NCBI RefSeq assembly: GCF_001224225.1
Contig: NZ_CUEE01000008.1
Location: 43,662 to 107,661, forward strand
DNA: 64,000 nt
Origin: Staphylococcus borealis
Lineage (GTDB): Bacteria; Bacillota; Bacilli; Staphylococcales; Staphylococcaceae
Direction: 5' to 3'
In this document: positions 30,161 through 39,408 of the stretch, piece by piece
Layout: every line of letters begins with the position of its first letter
How positions within the stretch are numbered: position 1 is the stretch's first letter
Translations under genes and position numbers: made by a program
The notes under the pieces: generated by a model
What the model saw: only the letters and a program-made list of their open reading frames with translations
Databases searched by the model: none
What the model was told of the DNA's origin: nothing

Positions 30161-30184
30161 CTATACATTACAACTTACTAACAA

Positions 30185-30250
30185 TAAAAAAGCAAGGTCA
30201 ACGTGTCAGAGAATTGTTTTCTTGACACTTTTTGACACTTGCTAACTCGA
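30185..30250 (-). terminator. Terminator of the eight-tRNA operon, with repeated TGACACTT words
   Basis: On the minus strand GCAAGTGTCAA pairs with TTGACCTTGC, with a second inner match AGTGTCA and TGACACG, followed by TTTTTTATTG. On the plus strand TGACACTT occurs twice, 10 bases apart (30223 and 30233). The hairpin suits termination; the repeats could alternatively be integrase arm sites of a lost element. Confidence 0.6.
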
Positions 30251-30276
30251 AACCCTATTGTATAAGGCTTATCATA

Positions 30277-30366
30277 TGGAGAGCAAGGGATTCGAACCCT
30301 TGAAACGCTTATGGCGCTTACACACTTTCCAGGCGTGCTCCTTCGGCCAGACTCGGACAGCTCTCC
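30277..30366 (-). tRNA. tRNA-Ser (GGA)
   Basis: Long variable arm, loop CTGGAAA with anticodon GGA, acceptor GGAGAGC, no encoded CCA. It is the last gene of the eight-tRNA operon (fMet-Asp-Phe-His-Gly-Asn-Glu-Ser). In S. aureus the genomic island vSa-beta abuts this cluster. Confidence 0.95.
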
Positions 30367-30425
30367 TCAATATTAGTTATATATATACATAAAAAAACAG
30401 AAGCGATATTTCACTTCTGTTTGTA

Positions 30426-30497
30426 TGACTCCTACGGGACTCGAACCCGTGTTACCGCCGTGAAAGGGCGGTGTCTTAACCGCTTGACCAAGGAGCC
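30426..30497 (-). tRNA. tRNA-Glu (TTC)
   Basis: Loop CTTTCAC gives anticodon TTC; acceptor GGCTCCT pairs with AGGAGTC through one G-T. No CCA encoded. Confidence 0.95.
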
Positions 30498-30501
30498 ATG
30501 G

Positions 30502-30573
30502 CTCCGCAGGTAGGATTCGAACCTACGACCGATCGGTTAACAGCCGATAGCTCTACCACTGAGCTACTGCGGA
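30502..30573 (-). tRNA. tRNA-Asn (GTT)
   Basis: Loop CTGTTAA gives anticodon GTT; acceptor TCCGCAG/CTGCGGA. Only four bases separate it from tRNA-Glu. Confidence 0.95.
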
Positions 30574-30582
30574 ATAATATGA

Positions 30583-30656
30583 TGGAGCGGGTGATGGGAA
30601 TCGAACCCACAACATCAGCTTGGAAGGCTGAGGTTTTGCCATTAAACTACACCCGC
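30583..30656 (-). tRNA. tRNA-Gly (TCC), protein-synthesis type
   Basis: Loop CTTCCAA gives anticodon TCC. The T-loop is normal (GGGTTCGATTCC) and CCA is encoded, in contrast to the three cell-wall-type tRNA-Gly genes at 61.6-61.9 kb. Confidence 0.95.
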
Positions 30657-30670
30657 GTAGTAAACGATTA

Positions 30671-30747
30671 TGGGGCGGTTGAAGGGAATCGAACCCTCGA
30701 ATGTCGGAACCACAATCCGATGCGTTAACCACTTCGCCACAACCGCC
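30671..30747 (-). tRNA. tRNA-His (GTG)
   Basis: Anticodon GTG, encoded G at -1 opposite C73, and encoded CCA. A near-identical second copy lies at 62043. Confidence 0.95.
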
Positions 30748-30759
30748 AAAATGATTGAA

Positions 30760-30832
30760 TGGTTCAGGACAGAGTCGAACTGCCGACACATGGAGCTTCA
30801 ATCCATTGCTCTACCAACTGAGCTACTGAACC
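30760..30832 (-). tRNA. tRNA-Phe (GAA)
   Basis: Anticodon GAA; the sequence is the same as the copy at 62375. No CCA encoded. Confidence 0.95.
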
Positions 30833-30843
30833 GTAATAAGTAA

Positions 30844-30919
30844 TGGCGGTCTCGACGGGAATCGAACCCGCGATCTCCTGCGTGACAGGCAGGCGTGTTA
30901 ACCGCTACACTACGAGACC
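30844..30919 (-). tRNA. tRNA-Asp (GTC)
   Basis: Anticodon GTC, discriminator G, CCA encoded. One of three identical-looking copies in the window. Confidence 0.95.
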
Positions 30920-30934
30920 TATTAAAATGGTGTA

Positions 30935-31008
<74 letters not shown>

Positions 31009-31045
31009 CTAATATTATTTACGTCTCAAAAATCATTACTTATTA

Positions 31046-31075
31046 AGTATATCATTTAACATCATTGAATGTCAA
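31046..31075 (-). promoter_or_regulatory. Promoter of the eight-tRNA operon
   Basis: On the minus strand TTGACA (31070-31075) and TATACT (31046-31051) are 18 bases apart, with the first tRNA about 38 bases downstream of the -10 box. This is the strongest promoter-like sequence in the 31009-31402 gap. Confidence 0.8.
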
Positions 31076-31326
31076 TAACTTTTTTAAATAAATTTTACAT
31101 TTAATTCATTGAATCTTCATATTAAAATGCGATAATTAATTAATGGTCATCGCCTTTCGAATACTTTATTAGTATATATAGTATTATTAACTTAGTCAAT
31201 AACAATTCTAAAGTAATTTGTGTAAAAAAACGCTACATTTAAAATATTTTAATTTAAGATACGAATTGGATATTTAATTATTGAATGAATGGTTTAAATA
31301 AATGTGATTTTGGGTTTTAAAATCAT
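31076..31326. other. Gene-free AT-rich spacer
   Basis: Apart from the tRNA promoter at one end and a hairpin at the other, I see no ORF with a ribosome-binding site and no RNA gene here. Confidence 0.5.
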
Positions 31327-31354
31327 AAAGTAGAGAGTAGCCACTCCCTACTTT
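31327..31354 (-). terminator. Hairpin after the RBBP9-like gene
   Basis: AAAGTAGGGAGTGG and CTACTCTCTACTTT are near-perfect complements. The following T run is modest (ATGATTTT), so termination is likely but not certain. Confidence 0.6.
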
Positions 31355-31402
31355 CTTTAAATTTAATTATTTAAACATTTTTATTATAAATGACACTAAC
31401 AC

Positions 31403-31963
31403 TTATCTCGTCATGTAATGTTGCATTTTTTCTTGTAACTCAGTGAAGGAAACAAAGCCCTCTTCTTCTAAAAAGTGCCCTCCTTCATCAACAATTTTAG
31501 TTTTGCCACCCAATTCATTAATTAGATTTTGTGTTTCTAAATATGACACATAGGCATCGTCTCTTGAAGCAAGTCCGTAAAAATGCTTCACTTTTGATTT
31601 AACGTCATCATAATCGATACTAAAATCCCCTACTTTAATGGAATCGTCAATTTTTACTGCATCTTCTTTAAACCCTGCAATACTGAAAAAGCCTTCAAAG
31701 CAGCCATCAACTGATAGGCCTTCAATATATTTTAAAGTAGCTATTGAGCCATATCCATGTGTTACAAAATAAGTATCTGTAGTCAAAATATCAATTTGTT
31801 GATGTAATTCATGAATCCAGTTGTCTATGTCATCATTTTTATTTTCATCTAAATGAAATAATTGAACATCGTAACCTTCTAATTCTAAGTTGTGTTGTAA
31901 CCATGCATACCAATGGTTATGCGAATCCCCTATCTGTGAATGAACGATAACTACATTAGTCAT
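31403..31963 (-). CDS. RBBP9/YdeN-family alpha/beta-hydrolase-like protein, nucleophile Ser missing
   Basis: This 186-residue protein aligns by eye with the RBBP9/YdeN serine hydrolases: N-terminal VIVHSQIGDSHNHWYAWL, elbow region YFVTHGYGSIATLKY, acid YGLASRDDAYV and C-terminal His in VDEGGHFLEEEGF. Active members have H-S-L-G at the elbow; here it reads H-G-Y-G, so the nucleophilic Ser is Gly, while Asp and His remain. It may bind rather than cleave. The ATG follows AAGGAGG. It lies just downstream of the haem operon but beyond that operon's terminator. Confidence 0.82.
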   Translation of the reverse strand: MTNVVIVHSQIGDSHNHWYAWLQHNLELEGYDVQLFHLDENKNDDIDNWIHELHQQIDILTTDTYFVTHGYGSIATLKYIEGLSVDGCFEGFFSIAGFKEDAVKIDDSIKVGDFSIDYDDVKSKVKHFYGLASRDDAYVSYLETQNLINELGGKTKIVDEGGHFLEEEGFVSFTELQEKMQHYMTR

Positions 31964-32010
31964 TAACGTATGTCCTCCTTAAAATACTAAATTTGGATAA
32001 TTGATATAAC

Positions 32011-32056
32011 AAAACACTTTTAAAGAGGTGCCCTGACCTCTAAAAAAGTGTTTAAA
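32011..32056 (-). terminator. Terminator of the hemE-cpfC-cgoX operon
   Basis: AACACTTTTTTAGAGGT and ACCTCTTTAAAAGTGTT form a long stem followed by TTGTT on the minus strand, right after the cgoX stop codon. Confidence 0.85.
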
Positions 32057-32059
32057 ACA

Positions 32060-33454
32060 TTATATTTCATCCAATAATTCTTCTACGGCGTTTTTACCTT
32101 GTTGAATACAGTCTGGTAGACCAACCGCTTCAAAAGGTGCACCAGTAATTCTAAGTGCTGGATAAGTCTGTTTAACATGTTGTTGAATTTTACGAATTTG
32201 ACTCATATGTCCAATATGATATTGTGGCATACTTTTAGTCAAACGATTGACAATTGTAAATTCAGGATTGCCTTTAAAGGTCATCATTTTATTTAAATCG
32301 CGACGTGCGATTGTTGCTATTTCTTCATCTGTGTGATCTTCAACGACAGTATCACCTGGTTTACCTACATACGCTCTAATCAATACTTTACCTTTAGGCG
32401 TAGTGAAAGGCCATTTTTTAGTAGTCCAAGTACATGCTGTAATATCCGTCTTACTCGTTCTAGCAATAACAAAACCAGTACCATTATATGTGTTTTCAAT
32501 ATCCTTTTCATCGAATGCAAATACCACTGTTGCAACTGAAGTAGAATCCATTTGATTAAAGTATTTAAATGCTTCGTCATGATTAAACCATTTCATAAAT
32601 GTTTGATGCGGCGTTGTAATTAAAACCCCATCAAATTGTTCACTACCTTGATCAGTCACAATCTCATAATTATCTTTATTAATATGGATATCATTGACAG
32701 GTGATTGATATCGAATCGTAACGCCTTTACTTTCTATATTCTCAGCTAACGCTTCAATAAATGAACTTAAACCATGTCGAAACTGCTTAAACTGGCCTTT
32801 AGGTGCGCCAGGGTATAATTGACGTTGCTTAATACGCTGAGCCTTTTCATGTTGCATACCTTTAATTAAACTGCCATGTGTTTCTTCTTGTTCTTTGAAA
32901 TTAGGAAATGTACTCATCAAACTTAATCGATCGATATCCGTACCATATATCCCCCCCATAAGAGGCTCTATTAAATTCTCAAGTATTTCATTTCCTAATC
33001 GTCTTCTAAAGAATTCCCCGACAGATATATCATCATCAATTTGTATAGGTGGTATAACTAAATCAAGTCCGGCTCTTAGCTTACCTAATGGCGATATGAG
33101 TTTCGTTTTGAGAAACGGTTTAATATCAGTCGGAATTCCCATAATTGACCCACCTGGTATGGGATACAATTTATTTTTAGCGAAAATATAAGATTGGCCT
33201 GTCTCATTCGTAATCAAATCATCTCCCAGACCAATATCTTTAGCTATGTCAGTCATAATCGTTTTACGTCCAAGATATGATTCAGGACCAAGTTCAATTG
33301 TATAACCTTCATTACGATACGTTTGTATCTTTCCACCAGGTCGATTAGTTGCTTCAAAAATGGTTACATCTACATCTGGTTTATAATGTTTTAAATAATA
33401 TGCACTTGCAAGTCCAGTTATACCTGCACCAATGATTGCCACTTTTTTACTCAC
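32060..33454 (-). CDS. cgoX: Coproporphyrinogen III oxidase (formerly HemY/protoporphyrinogen oxidase)
   Basis: In the Gram-positive coproporphyrin pathway this FAD enzyme oxidises coproporphyrinogen III to coproporphyrin III. The 464-residue protein begins with the FAD motif VAIIGAGITGLASAYYL and FEATNRPGGKI, has ELGPESYLG, LIEPLMGGIYGTD and the C-terminal ITGAPFEAVGLPDCIQQGK. Start GTG follows GGAAGGG. It is the last gene of hemE-cpfC-cgoX, 18 bases after cpfC. Confidence 0.95.
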   Translation of the reverse strand: MSKKVAIIGAGITGLASAYYLKHYKPDVDVTIFEATNRPGGKIQTYRNEGYTIELGPESYLGRKTIMTDIAKDIGLGDDLITNETGQSYIFAKNKLYPIPGGSIMGIPTDIKPFLKTKLISPLGKLRAGLDLVIPPIQIDDDISVGEFFRRRLGNEILENLIEPLMGGIYGTDIDRLSLMSTFPNFKEQEETHGSLIKGMQHEKAQRIKQRQLYPGAPKGQFKQFRHGLSSFIEALAENIESKGVTIRYQSPVNDIHINKDNYEIVTDQGSEQFDGVLITTPHQTFMKWFNHDEAFKYFNQMDSTSVATVVFAFDEKDIENTYNGTGFVIARTSKTDITACTWTTKKWPFTTPKGKVLIRAYVGKPGDTVVEDHTDEEIATIARRDLNKMMTFKGNPEFTIVNRLTKSMPQYHIGHMSQIRKIQQHVKQTYPALRITGAPFEAVGLPDCIQQGKNAVEELLDEI

Positions 33455-33472
33455 AATGAGTCCCTTCCTTTA

Positions 33473-34396
33473 TTAAAAAACTGTTTTGATTTCATCCACT
33501 ATTGCATGGATAAATAATGGATCCGTATTAGGCATTTTTGGACGATAATAATTTGCACCTATCTCATCACATACGACTTTACATTCATAGTCATTATCAT
33601 ACAATACTTCCAAATGTTCACATACAAATCCTACTGGTGTATAAATAAAATGTTTATAGTGATGGTCATTGTACAATGCTCTAGTTAAATCTTGCACGTC
33701 CGGTCCTAACCATGGTGTTCCAGTATTCCCCTCGGATTGCCAGCCTTGAGCAACGTGTTTAATATTCGAAGCTACTTGTAATCGGTTCATTGTATCCTTT
33801 AATTCATTAGGATATGGATCATTATTTTTCTCAATTAAACCTTTAGGCAAACTGTGTGCAGAAACAACCAAGATGGTCTCATCGTGTTCATCTTGTGGGA
33901 TTTGTGCTAACGTTTCATTAATTTTATTTGTCCAATACTCGATAAATTTAGGTTGGTGATAATAATGTTCAACATGGTGTAGCTTAATGCCATACTTATC
34001 CGCTTCCTCTTTAGCACGTTTATTATATGAACCAACTGAGAAGCTAGAGTAATGTGGTGCCAACACTACAGTTACTGCTTCTTCAATACCGTCATTGTGC
34101 ATTTTTTCAACAGCTTCTTCAATATATGGAGAAATATGTTTCAATCCTAAATACAATTGAAATTCAACATCTTCATATGATTCATTTAACGCATGCTTCA
34201 ATGCTTCAGCTTGTCGATCAGTTGTGCCAGCTAAAGGAGAAAGTCCTCCTATAAATTCATAACGATCTTTTAGATCTTGTAACTCTTCTTCAGTTGGTCT
34301 CTTACCATGTCTTATATCTGTGTAATATGGTTCAATATCGCTTTCTTTATATGGTGTCCCATATGCCATAACTAATAAGCCTATTGTCTTAGTCAT
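33473..34396 (-). CDS. cpfC: Coproporphyrin ferrochelatase
   Basis: CpfC (HemH) inserts iron into coproporphyrin III. The 307-residue protein has LLVMAYGTPYKESDIEPYYTDIR at the start (the metal-side Tyr region), VLAPHYSSFSVGSYNKRAKE, the catalytic-His segment VSAHSLPKGLIEKNDPY-like near 182, and FVCEHLEVLYDND with the conserved Glu. The ATG follows GGAAGG. It is the middle gene of the operon. The terminal decarboxylation to haem is done by ChdC, encoded elsewhere. Confidence 0.95.
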   Translation of the reverse strand: MTKTIGLLVMAYGTPYKESDIEPYYTDIRHGKRPTEEELQDLKDRYEFIGGLSPLAGTTDRQAEALKHALNESYEDVEFQLYLGLKHISPYIEEAVEKMHNDGIEEAVTVVLAPHYSSFSVGSYNKRAKEEADKYGIKLHHVEHYYHQPKFIEYWTNKINETLAQIPQDEHDETILVVSAHSLPKGLIEKNNDPYPNELKDTMNRLQVASNIKHVAQGWQSEGNTGTPWLGPDVQDLTRALYNDHHYKHFIYTPVGFVCEHLEVLYDNDYECKVVCDEIGANYYRPKMPNTDPLFIHAIVDEIKTVF

Positions 34397-34435
34397 TAAA
34401 TAAAACCTTCCTTAATCTTTTTTGAATTCTATGTG

Positions 34436-35470
34436 TTATTTACTTGTATAATCATGAACAAATTGGGTTACACGTTTTAATGTTTCTGGTTTAACTTCTG
34501 GGAAAACACCATGTCCTAAATTAAAAATGTGTTTCCCTCTCTCCATACCTTCGTCGAGAATAGCACGGATTCTCTTTTCTAATACATCCCAAGGCGCAAG
34601 TAAAAGTGATGGATCTAAATTACCTTGTAGCGTTTTATTGACGCCCATATTTGTCGCTGTCGTAATAGAAGTACGCCAATCTAACCCTAATACATCGATT
34701 GATAAGTCATTCCATTCATTAATAAGATGACTTGCTCCTACCCCAAACATAATGATAGGTACATCATATTGCGCTTTTATGCCATTGATTAACTTATGCA
34801 TAGACGGTTTAATGTAATAATGATAATCCTCGATATTTAATGCGCCTACCCATGAATCAAAGATTTGAATAAGTTCTGCACCTGCTTCAATTTGAGCTAC
34901 TACGTAATCAATTGAAACTTGTACAAGATGGTCCATTAAGGCAAACCAAGTTGCTTCATCCCCATACATCATTGCTTTCGTAAAATTATAATTTTTTGAA
35001 GGACCACCCTCAATCATATAAGATGCCAACGTAAATGGTGCACCTGTAAAGCCAATTAGAGGTACGTTCAACTTCTCTTGTGTTAGCAATTGAATCGTTT
35101 CAAGTACATATGGCACATCTCTTTTGGGATCAATTTGCGTGAGTTTTTCAACATCAGATACAGATTTAATTGGATTGCTGATGACTGGTCCAATGCCTGA
35201 TTTGATGTCAACATCCACGCCAATTGGTTTCAAAGGTGTCATGATATCTTTATATAAAACCGCTGCGTCAGTATTATAATTATCTACTGGTAATTGCGTT
35301 ACATAAGCACATAATTCAGGTTGGTGAGTAATGTCAAACAATGAGTATTTTTCTTTTAATTTTCGATATTCTGGTTGTGATCGGCCGGCTTGGCGCATAA
35401 ACCATACAGGTGTATGAGATGTTTTTTCACCTTTTATTGTTTGTAAAATTGTCTTATTTTTATTATGCAC
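34436..35470 (-). CDS. hemE: Uroporphyrinogen decarboxylase
   Basis: HemE removes four acetate carboxyls from uroporphyrinogen III to give coproporphyrinogen III. The 344-residue barrel has the signatures [17 protein letters not shown] near residue 20, [28 protein letters not shown] and [14 protein letters not shown]. It starts at GTG behind AGGAGG. It is the first gene of hemE-cpfC-cgoX; the 287-base upstream region separates it from divergent traP. Confidence 0.96.
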   Translation of the reverse strand: MHNKNKTILQTIKGEKTSHTPVWFMRQAGRSQPEYRKLKEKYSLFDITHQPELCAYVTQLPVDNYNTDAAVLYKDIMTPLKPIGVDVDIKSGIGPVISNPIKSVSDVEKLTQIDPKRDVPYVLETIQLLTQEKLNVPLIGFTGAPFTLASYMIEGGPSKNYNFTKAMMYGDEATWFALMDHLVQVSIDYVVAQIEAGAELIQIFDSWVGALNIEDYHYYIKPSMHKLINGIKAQYDVPIIMFGVGASHLINEWNDLSIDVLGLDWRTSITTATNMGVNKTLQGNLDPSLLLAPWDVLEKRIRAILDEGMERGKHIFNLGHGVFPEVKPETLKRVTQFVHDYTSK

Positions 35471-35757
35471 CTTATAGTCCTCCTAAATTAAAATCATTCT
35501 TATCTATAATATCATATGCTAATATAATTATCGTTTATGCACACTTAAATGTCATAAAAAAGACAAAGCATAAATGTACATTTCAATTCATTAAATTTTA
35601 ATAATTTATTAATCTTAATTATAGTATATTTAAGCATTTAAAAATATCCCTCAAACAGACTAATTCGTTTTCAAAATTTTTTAAATATTACATTCATTTA
35701 GTATAGCTAGACTTCTGATTTAATCGTATAATATAAGCAACAAAGGAGGTATGAGTC

Positions 35758-36258
35758 ATGAACATATATACAACATATGGGACTTATGGTTACTTAAATC
35801 AAATTAGAACTAAAAATACTGATAGAAATCTGTTTTTATTTTCGACAGATGATTCTTCAGTCATTATTGAAGAAACAGATGACAAATCTATTTTAAAACA
35901 TCCGACGGTTTATACGACGGTTAAAGCAATTAACGATTTAGATCAAACACATTTTTATTCGGCAATATTTATTCCATCATCTGATGATCATGTACATCAG
36001 TTAGAAAAACGTATTGCAAATTTAGAATTGAATTTTGATAACGTTGCTGGGTTTAAGAGCTATCGCTTTTTAAAACCTGTACAAGGAACAACTTATAAGG
36101 TTTATTTTGGCTTCGCTAACCGACAAACATACGAAGACTTTAAAGAAACTGACACGTTTAAGGACTATTTTTCAAAAGATGCCTTAAGACATTATTTCGG
36201 TTCGAGCAGTCAACATTCAAGTTATTTCGAAAGATATTTATACCCAATTAAAGATTAG
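35758..36258 (+). CDS. traP: TRAP (target of RNAIII-activating protein) / antibiotic-biosynthesis-monooxygenase-like protein
   Basis: The 166-residue protein matches staphylococcal TRAP in length and sequence (MNIYTTYGTYGYLNQIR). It has a C-terminal ABM ferredoxin-like domain (about 65-160, with FKSYRFLKPVQGTTYKVYFGFANRQTYEDF), related to HmoB haem-degrading or haem-binding proteins. Early reports gave it a role in agr signalling; later work did not confirm this. Position beside the haem operon fits a haem or oxidative-stress role, which is inference. AAAGGAGG precedes the ATG. Confidence 0.9.
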   Translation: MNIYTTYGTYGYLNQIRTKNTDRNLFLFSTDDSSVIIEETDDKSILKHPTVYTTVKAINDLDQTHFYSAIFIPSSDDHVHQLEKRIANLELNFDNVAGFKSYRFLKPVQGTTYKVYFGFANRQTYEDFKETDTFKDYFSKDALRHYFGSSSQHSSYFERYLYPIKD

Positions 36259-36264
36259 TAAATC

Positions 36265-36322
36265 AAAAAGTTGCCTTTTAACTAGTAACATTTGAATATG
36301 TGCTAGTTAAAGGCAACTTTTA
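36265..36322. terminator. Bidirectional terminator between traP and ecsB
   Basis: AAAAAGTTGCCTTTTAACTAG and CTAGTTAAAGGCAACTTTT form a long stem between convergent genes. Confidence 0.92.
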
Positions 36323-37546
36323 TTAATCTTTGAGCAGTGATTCTTGATATTGTAATTTTTTAATTGTACTTCTAATCGTTAACCACCCTACTATAAAGAA
36401 GATAAGTGCGAAAAAGAAATACTGCGGATAAATACTTATAAATGTAATTGAAAAAATAAGCCCTATGATTAACATTAGTCGATATAAAAACTTTTCGTAC
36501 CCTTTTATCACTTCAACATCTGACACTGGCCAAACTTGAGGCCATAATCCATAGGCTTGTTGTGTATAAAATTGGGACATTTGTAATAATGTTATATACA
36601 TGAATAAACATCCAATAATCGCAGAAACGATTGGGAAAGATAACCAAATCATTAATACTAATGCAATCATAATTAAACGCAGAATAATACTAAATGCATC
36701 TCTTCCACGTACAAAACTTCGAGTAAAAAGGTAAAGATACATATTTTTCGAATTAAATTTACGACCTTTAGGTGTTGGTAATAAAACATCTAAATATCTA
36801 CGTCGAACTGCTGTTTCTTTTAAGTGCTTAACATCTGTGAACATATTTACAAATTTATAGTAATTCGTATGATGTCTTTCTTCTATGCTAATCATTCGCT
36901 CCCAAGGATATAAATTTGAATGGTTAACTTTAGGAAGTAGAAACGTTGCACTTAATAAAATAAGTGTAAAGACGATTCCCCAATACATTTGATAGCCTAG
37001 GACTAAATCAAAGGTTACTAAATTAAATAGAAATAGAATGATACTGATGCTCCAACTTGATTTTCTGATTTGATACCATTGCCATCTCAATTTCAACCCT
37101 AGCCAAGGATGGATTAAAGTTAAAATACTAAAAATAATATAAGGTGTTAGTACATGATCATCTAATTTAGAAAATAGTGGGAACAAGATAATGAGTAATA
37201 CGATTTGAATAGCAATTCTATTAAAATAACTATATCGTAAACTCAACTTCATATAATCCTTCATGTGTGTTTCAAACGGAAGTAAAAATATTCTATCTGC
37301 ATCTTTCAAAAATGTTCGTATCGGAAAGATAGATGTCAAGGCTAACAATACGCTCGCACACAATGCATAATCGATATCGTTAGGAATATGTTGTAGCCAT
37401 TGACCATATCCTAATATAAACGCTCCTAATAAAATTAAAAGAAACACTGAAAAATGACCATTGAAAATAAACTTATTATAATAGCTTTTTTCTTTTCGAA
37501 TTGCATCTAATCTCGTTCTAAATAAAGACGTAGCTGATTTATCCAT
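36323..37546 (-). CDS. ecsB: ABC transporter permease EcsB
   Basis: EcsB is the membrane subunit of the EcsAB exporter-type transporter, which in B. subtilis and S. aureus affects protein secretion and protease activity and has been linked to peptide-pheromone handling. This 407-residue protein has about eight hydrophobic segments after a basic N-terminus. The start is at ATG 37546 (MDKSATSLFRTR), behind AAGGTGG and overlapping the last eight bases of ecsA; a longer reading would run deep into ecsA. The substrate is unknown. Confidence 0.88.
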   Translation of the reverse strand: MDKSATSLFRTRLDAIRKEKSYYNKFIFNGHFSVFLLILLGAFILGYGQWLQHIPNDIDYALCASVLLALTSIFPIRTFLKDADRIFLLPFETHMKDYMKLSLRYSYFNRIAIQIVLLIILFPLFSKLDDHVLTPYIIFSILTLIHPWLGLKLRWQWYQIRKSSWSISIILFLFNLVTFDLVLGYQMYWGIVFTLILLSATFLLPKVNHSNLYPWERMISIEERHHTNYYKFVNMFTDVKHLKETAVRRRYLDVLLPTPKGRKFNSKNMYLYLFTRSFVRGRDAFSIILRLIMIALVLMIWLSFPIVSAIIGCLFMYITLLQMSQFYTQQAYGLWPQVWPVSDVEVIKGYEKFLYRLMLIIGLIFSITFISIYPQYFFFALIFFIVGWLTIRSTIKKLQYQESLLKD

Positions 37547-38279
37547 CTGCTTGACCACCTTGTGTGACATGTATATAGATGTCATCAAGTGTGCGACCAT
37601 GTAAACCAGTTTGTTCGCGAAGTTCCTCTAAATCTCCGAATGCAACCACTTTCCCTTTATCTAAAATGATGAAGCGATCACAATATCGTTCTGCAGTCGC
37701 TAAAATATGAGTACTCATCAAAACCGTACGCCCTTCGTTTTTCTTTTCAACCATCAAATCTAACATTGATTGAATCCCTAGTGGATCGAGACCTAAAAAT
37801 GGTTCATCTATAATATATAATTCCGGATTCACTATAAAAGCACAGATTATCATTACCTTTTGCTTCATTCCTTTAGAGAAGTGGCTTGGGAATACTTTCA
37901 ACTCATTCTCTAATCGAAATGTTTTAAGTAATGGACGTGCACGTTTCATTGCTTCTTCTTCACTTATTTGATACGCCATTGCTGTCATGGCGATATGCTC
38001 TTCCAATGTTAATTCTTCATATATGATGGGTGACTCAGGAATATAAGATAACTTCTTGCGATACACTTCGATATCATCGGTAATCTCAGTATTTGAGATA
38101 GAAAGTTTACCTTCTGTTGGCGTTAGTAAGCCTAGCATATGTTTAATGGTTGTACTCTTACCTGCACCATTTAATCCAATTAAACCAACAATTTCTCCTG
38201 CTTTTAATTCAAAATTTATATCTTCAATAACAGGACGTTTTCCGTAACCTCCTGTCAAATGTTCAACTTTGACTGTCAT
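37539..38279 (-). CDS. ecsA: ABC transporter ATP-binding protein EcsA
   Basis: This 246-residue ATPase has Walker A GLNGAGKST (near 36), signature FSKGMKQKVMI, Walker B LYIIDEPFLGLDP and the H-loop STHILATAE, so it should hydrolyse ATP and drive EcsB. It starts at ATG after GGAGGTGC and overlaps ecsB by eight bases. The operon is ecsA-ecsB, divergent from the hit gene, which is the conserved Firmicutes arrangement (hit-ecsAB). Confidence 0.93.
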   Translation of the reverse strand: MTVKVEHLTGGYGKRPVIEDINFELKAGEIVGLIGLNGAGKSTTIKHMLGLLTPTEGKLSISNTEITDDIEVYRKKLSYIPESPIIYEELTLEEHIAMTAMAYQISEEEAMKRARPLLKTFRLENELKVFPSHFSKGMKQKVMIICAFIVNPELYIIDEPFLGLDPLGIQSMLDLMVEKKNEGRTVLMSTHILATAERYCDRFIILDKGKVVAFGDLEELREQTGLHGRTLDDIYIHVTQGGQADG

Positions 38280-38409
38280 ATGGCACCTCCATGACTATCA
38301 TTGTACCAAAATTAGCTTTTAACTACTAAAATTACAATTACTTCATTAACGAAATTTTTAATGAGTAATGCTATAATAAGCTATAAATACGTAAAAGGAG
38401 TGCATTCAA

Positions 38410-38835
38410 ATGGCTGAAACAGTATTTAGTAAAATTTTATCTGGAGAAATTCCAAGCTTCAAAGTTTATGAAGATGAATTTGTTTATGCATTTTTAGATA
38501 TTTCTCAAGTAACTAAAGGACATACCTTACTTATTCCTAAAAAAGCATCACCTAATATCTTTGAAACAGATGAAGAGACAATGGCACATATTGGTGCAGC
38601 CTTACCTAAAGTCGCTAACGCAATTAAAAAAGCCTTCAATCCTGATGGTTTAAATATCATTCAAAACAATGGTGAATTTGCAGATCAATCTGTATTCCAT
38701 ATTCATTTTCATTTCCTACCACGTTACGAAAATGATATCGACGGCTTCGGCTATCATTGGGAAACGCATGAAAATGAAATCAATGATGAACAAAAACAAG
38801 CTATCGCTAATCAAATCAAAGCTCAATTTGAATAA
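38410..38835 (+). CDS. hit: HIT-family nucleotide-binding protein
   Basis: The 141-residue protein carries the histidine triad VFHIHFHFLPRY near residue 97 and an HINT-type core (FSKILSGEIPSFKVYED, HTLLIPKKASPNIFE). HINT proteins hydrolyse adenosine phosphoramidates and acyl-AMPs. AAAGGAGTG precedes the ATG. It is divergent from ecsA. Confidence 0.94.
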   Translation: MAETVFSKILSGEIPSFKVYEDEFVYAFLDISQVTKGHTLLIPKKASPNIFETDEETMAHIGAALPKVANAIKKAFNPDGLNIIQNNGEFADQSVFHIHFHFLPRYENDIDGFGYHWETHENEINDEQKQAIANQIKAQFE

Positions 38836-38978
38836 TTCTGCATATTGAATGTCATTTTAGGGTAATATACAATTAAAATTAGCTTGTCGACATATGTTTG
38901 ATATAGAAATAGAAATTGTTATGATTTCACTATTCTATTATTATCCGATAACGACATAACAAGTGAGGAGAATAAAAC

Positions 38979-39353
38979 ATGAAAGTATCACGCGTATTAT
39001 TTGGTATTACTGTGGGAGTGGCATCTGGAATCGCTGTTTCTTGGTTAAACCGTGATGATCAAAGTGTAAAAAACAACACAATTGATGCGAAAGAACCTAC
39101 TGGATCTCGTTCTGAACTAGAACGTGAGATAGCATCACTTAAACGTAATTTTTATAATATTATAGATTATGCGAAACAAGTTAAGAATGATGGTGTCTCT
39201 TATGGTAGTGACATTGGTGATGAATTTAAAACACTCATTGGTGATTTTAAATCTGACATTAATCCAAACATTGAAAAACTACAATCCCACATTGAGAACT
39301 TACAAAACCGTGGCGAAGAAATAAGTAATACTTTTTCTAAAGATAATAAATAA
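38979..39353 (+). CDS. YtxH-like membrane-associated protein
   Basis: This 124-residue protein has a short N-terminal hydrophobic helix (VLFGITVGVASGIAVSWL) and a long charged helical region (about 40-124) likely to form a coiled coil, as in YtxH/general-stress proteins. No catalytic motif is seen. GAGGAG precedes the ATG, and a terminator follows. Its function is unknown. Confidence 0.75.
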   Translation: MKVSRVLFGITVGVASGIAVSWLNRDDQSVKNNTIDAKEPTGSRSELEREIASLKRNFYNIIDYAKQVKNDGVSYGSDIGDEFKTLIGDFKSDINPNIEKLQSHIENLQNRGEEISNTFSKDNK

Positions 39354-39365
39354 TTTACGAAATTA

Positions 39366-39408
39366 GAGTGGTGTGATATTCATTTTGAATTAACACCACT
39401 CCTTTTAT
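39366..39408 (+). terminator. Terminator after the YtxH-like gene
   Basis: GAGTGGTGT and ACACCACTC form a stem with a 17-base loop, followed by CTTTTAT. Confidence 0.8.

Noticed and set aside
30004..30225. 73-codon ORF
   Set aside because: It is a read-through of STAR copy C into the tRNA terminator, with no coding signature.
30498..30801. ORFs on both strands across the first tRNA cluster
   Set aside because: They are translations of tRNA genes; the cloverleaf features are unambiguous.
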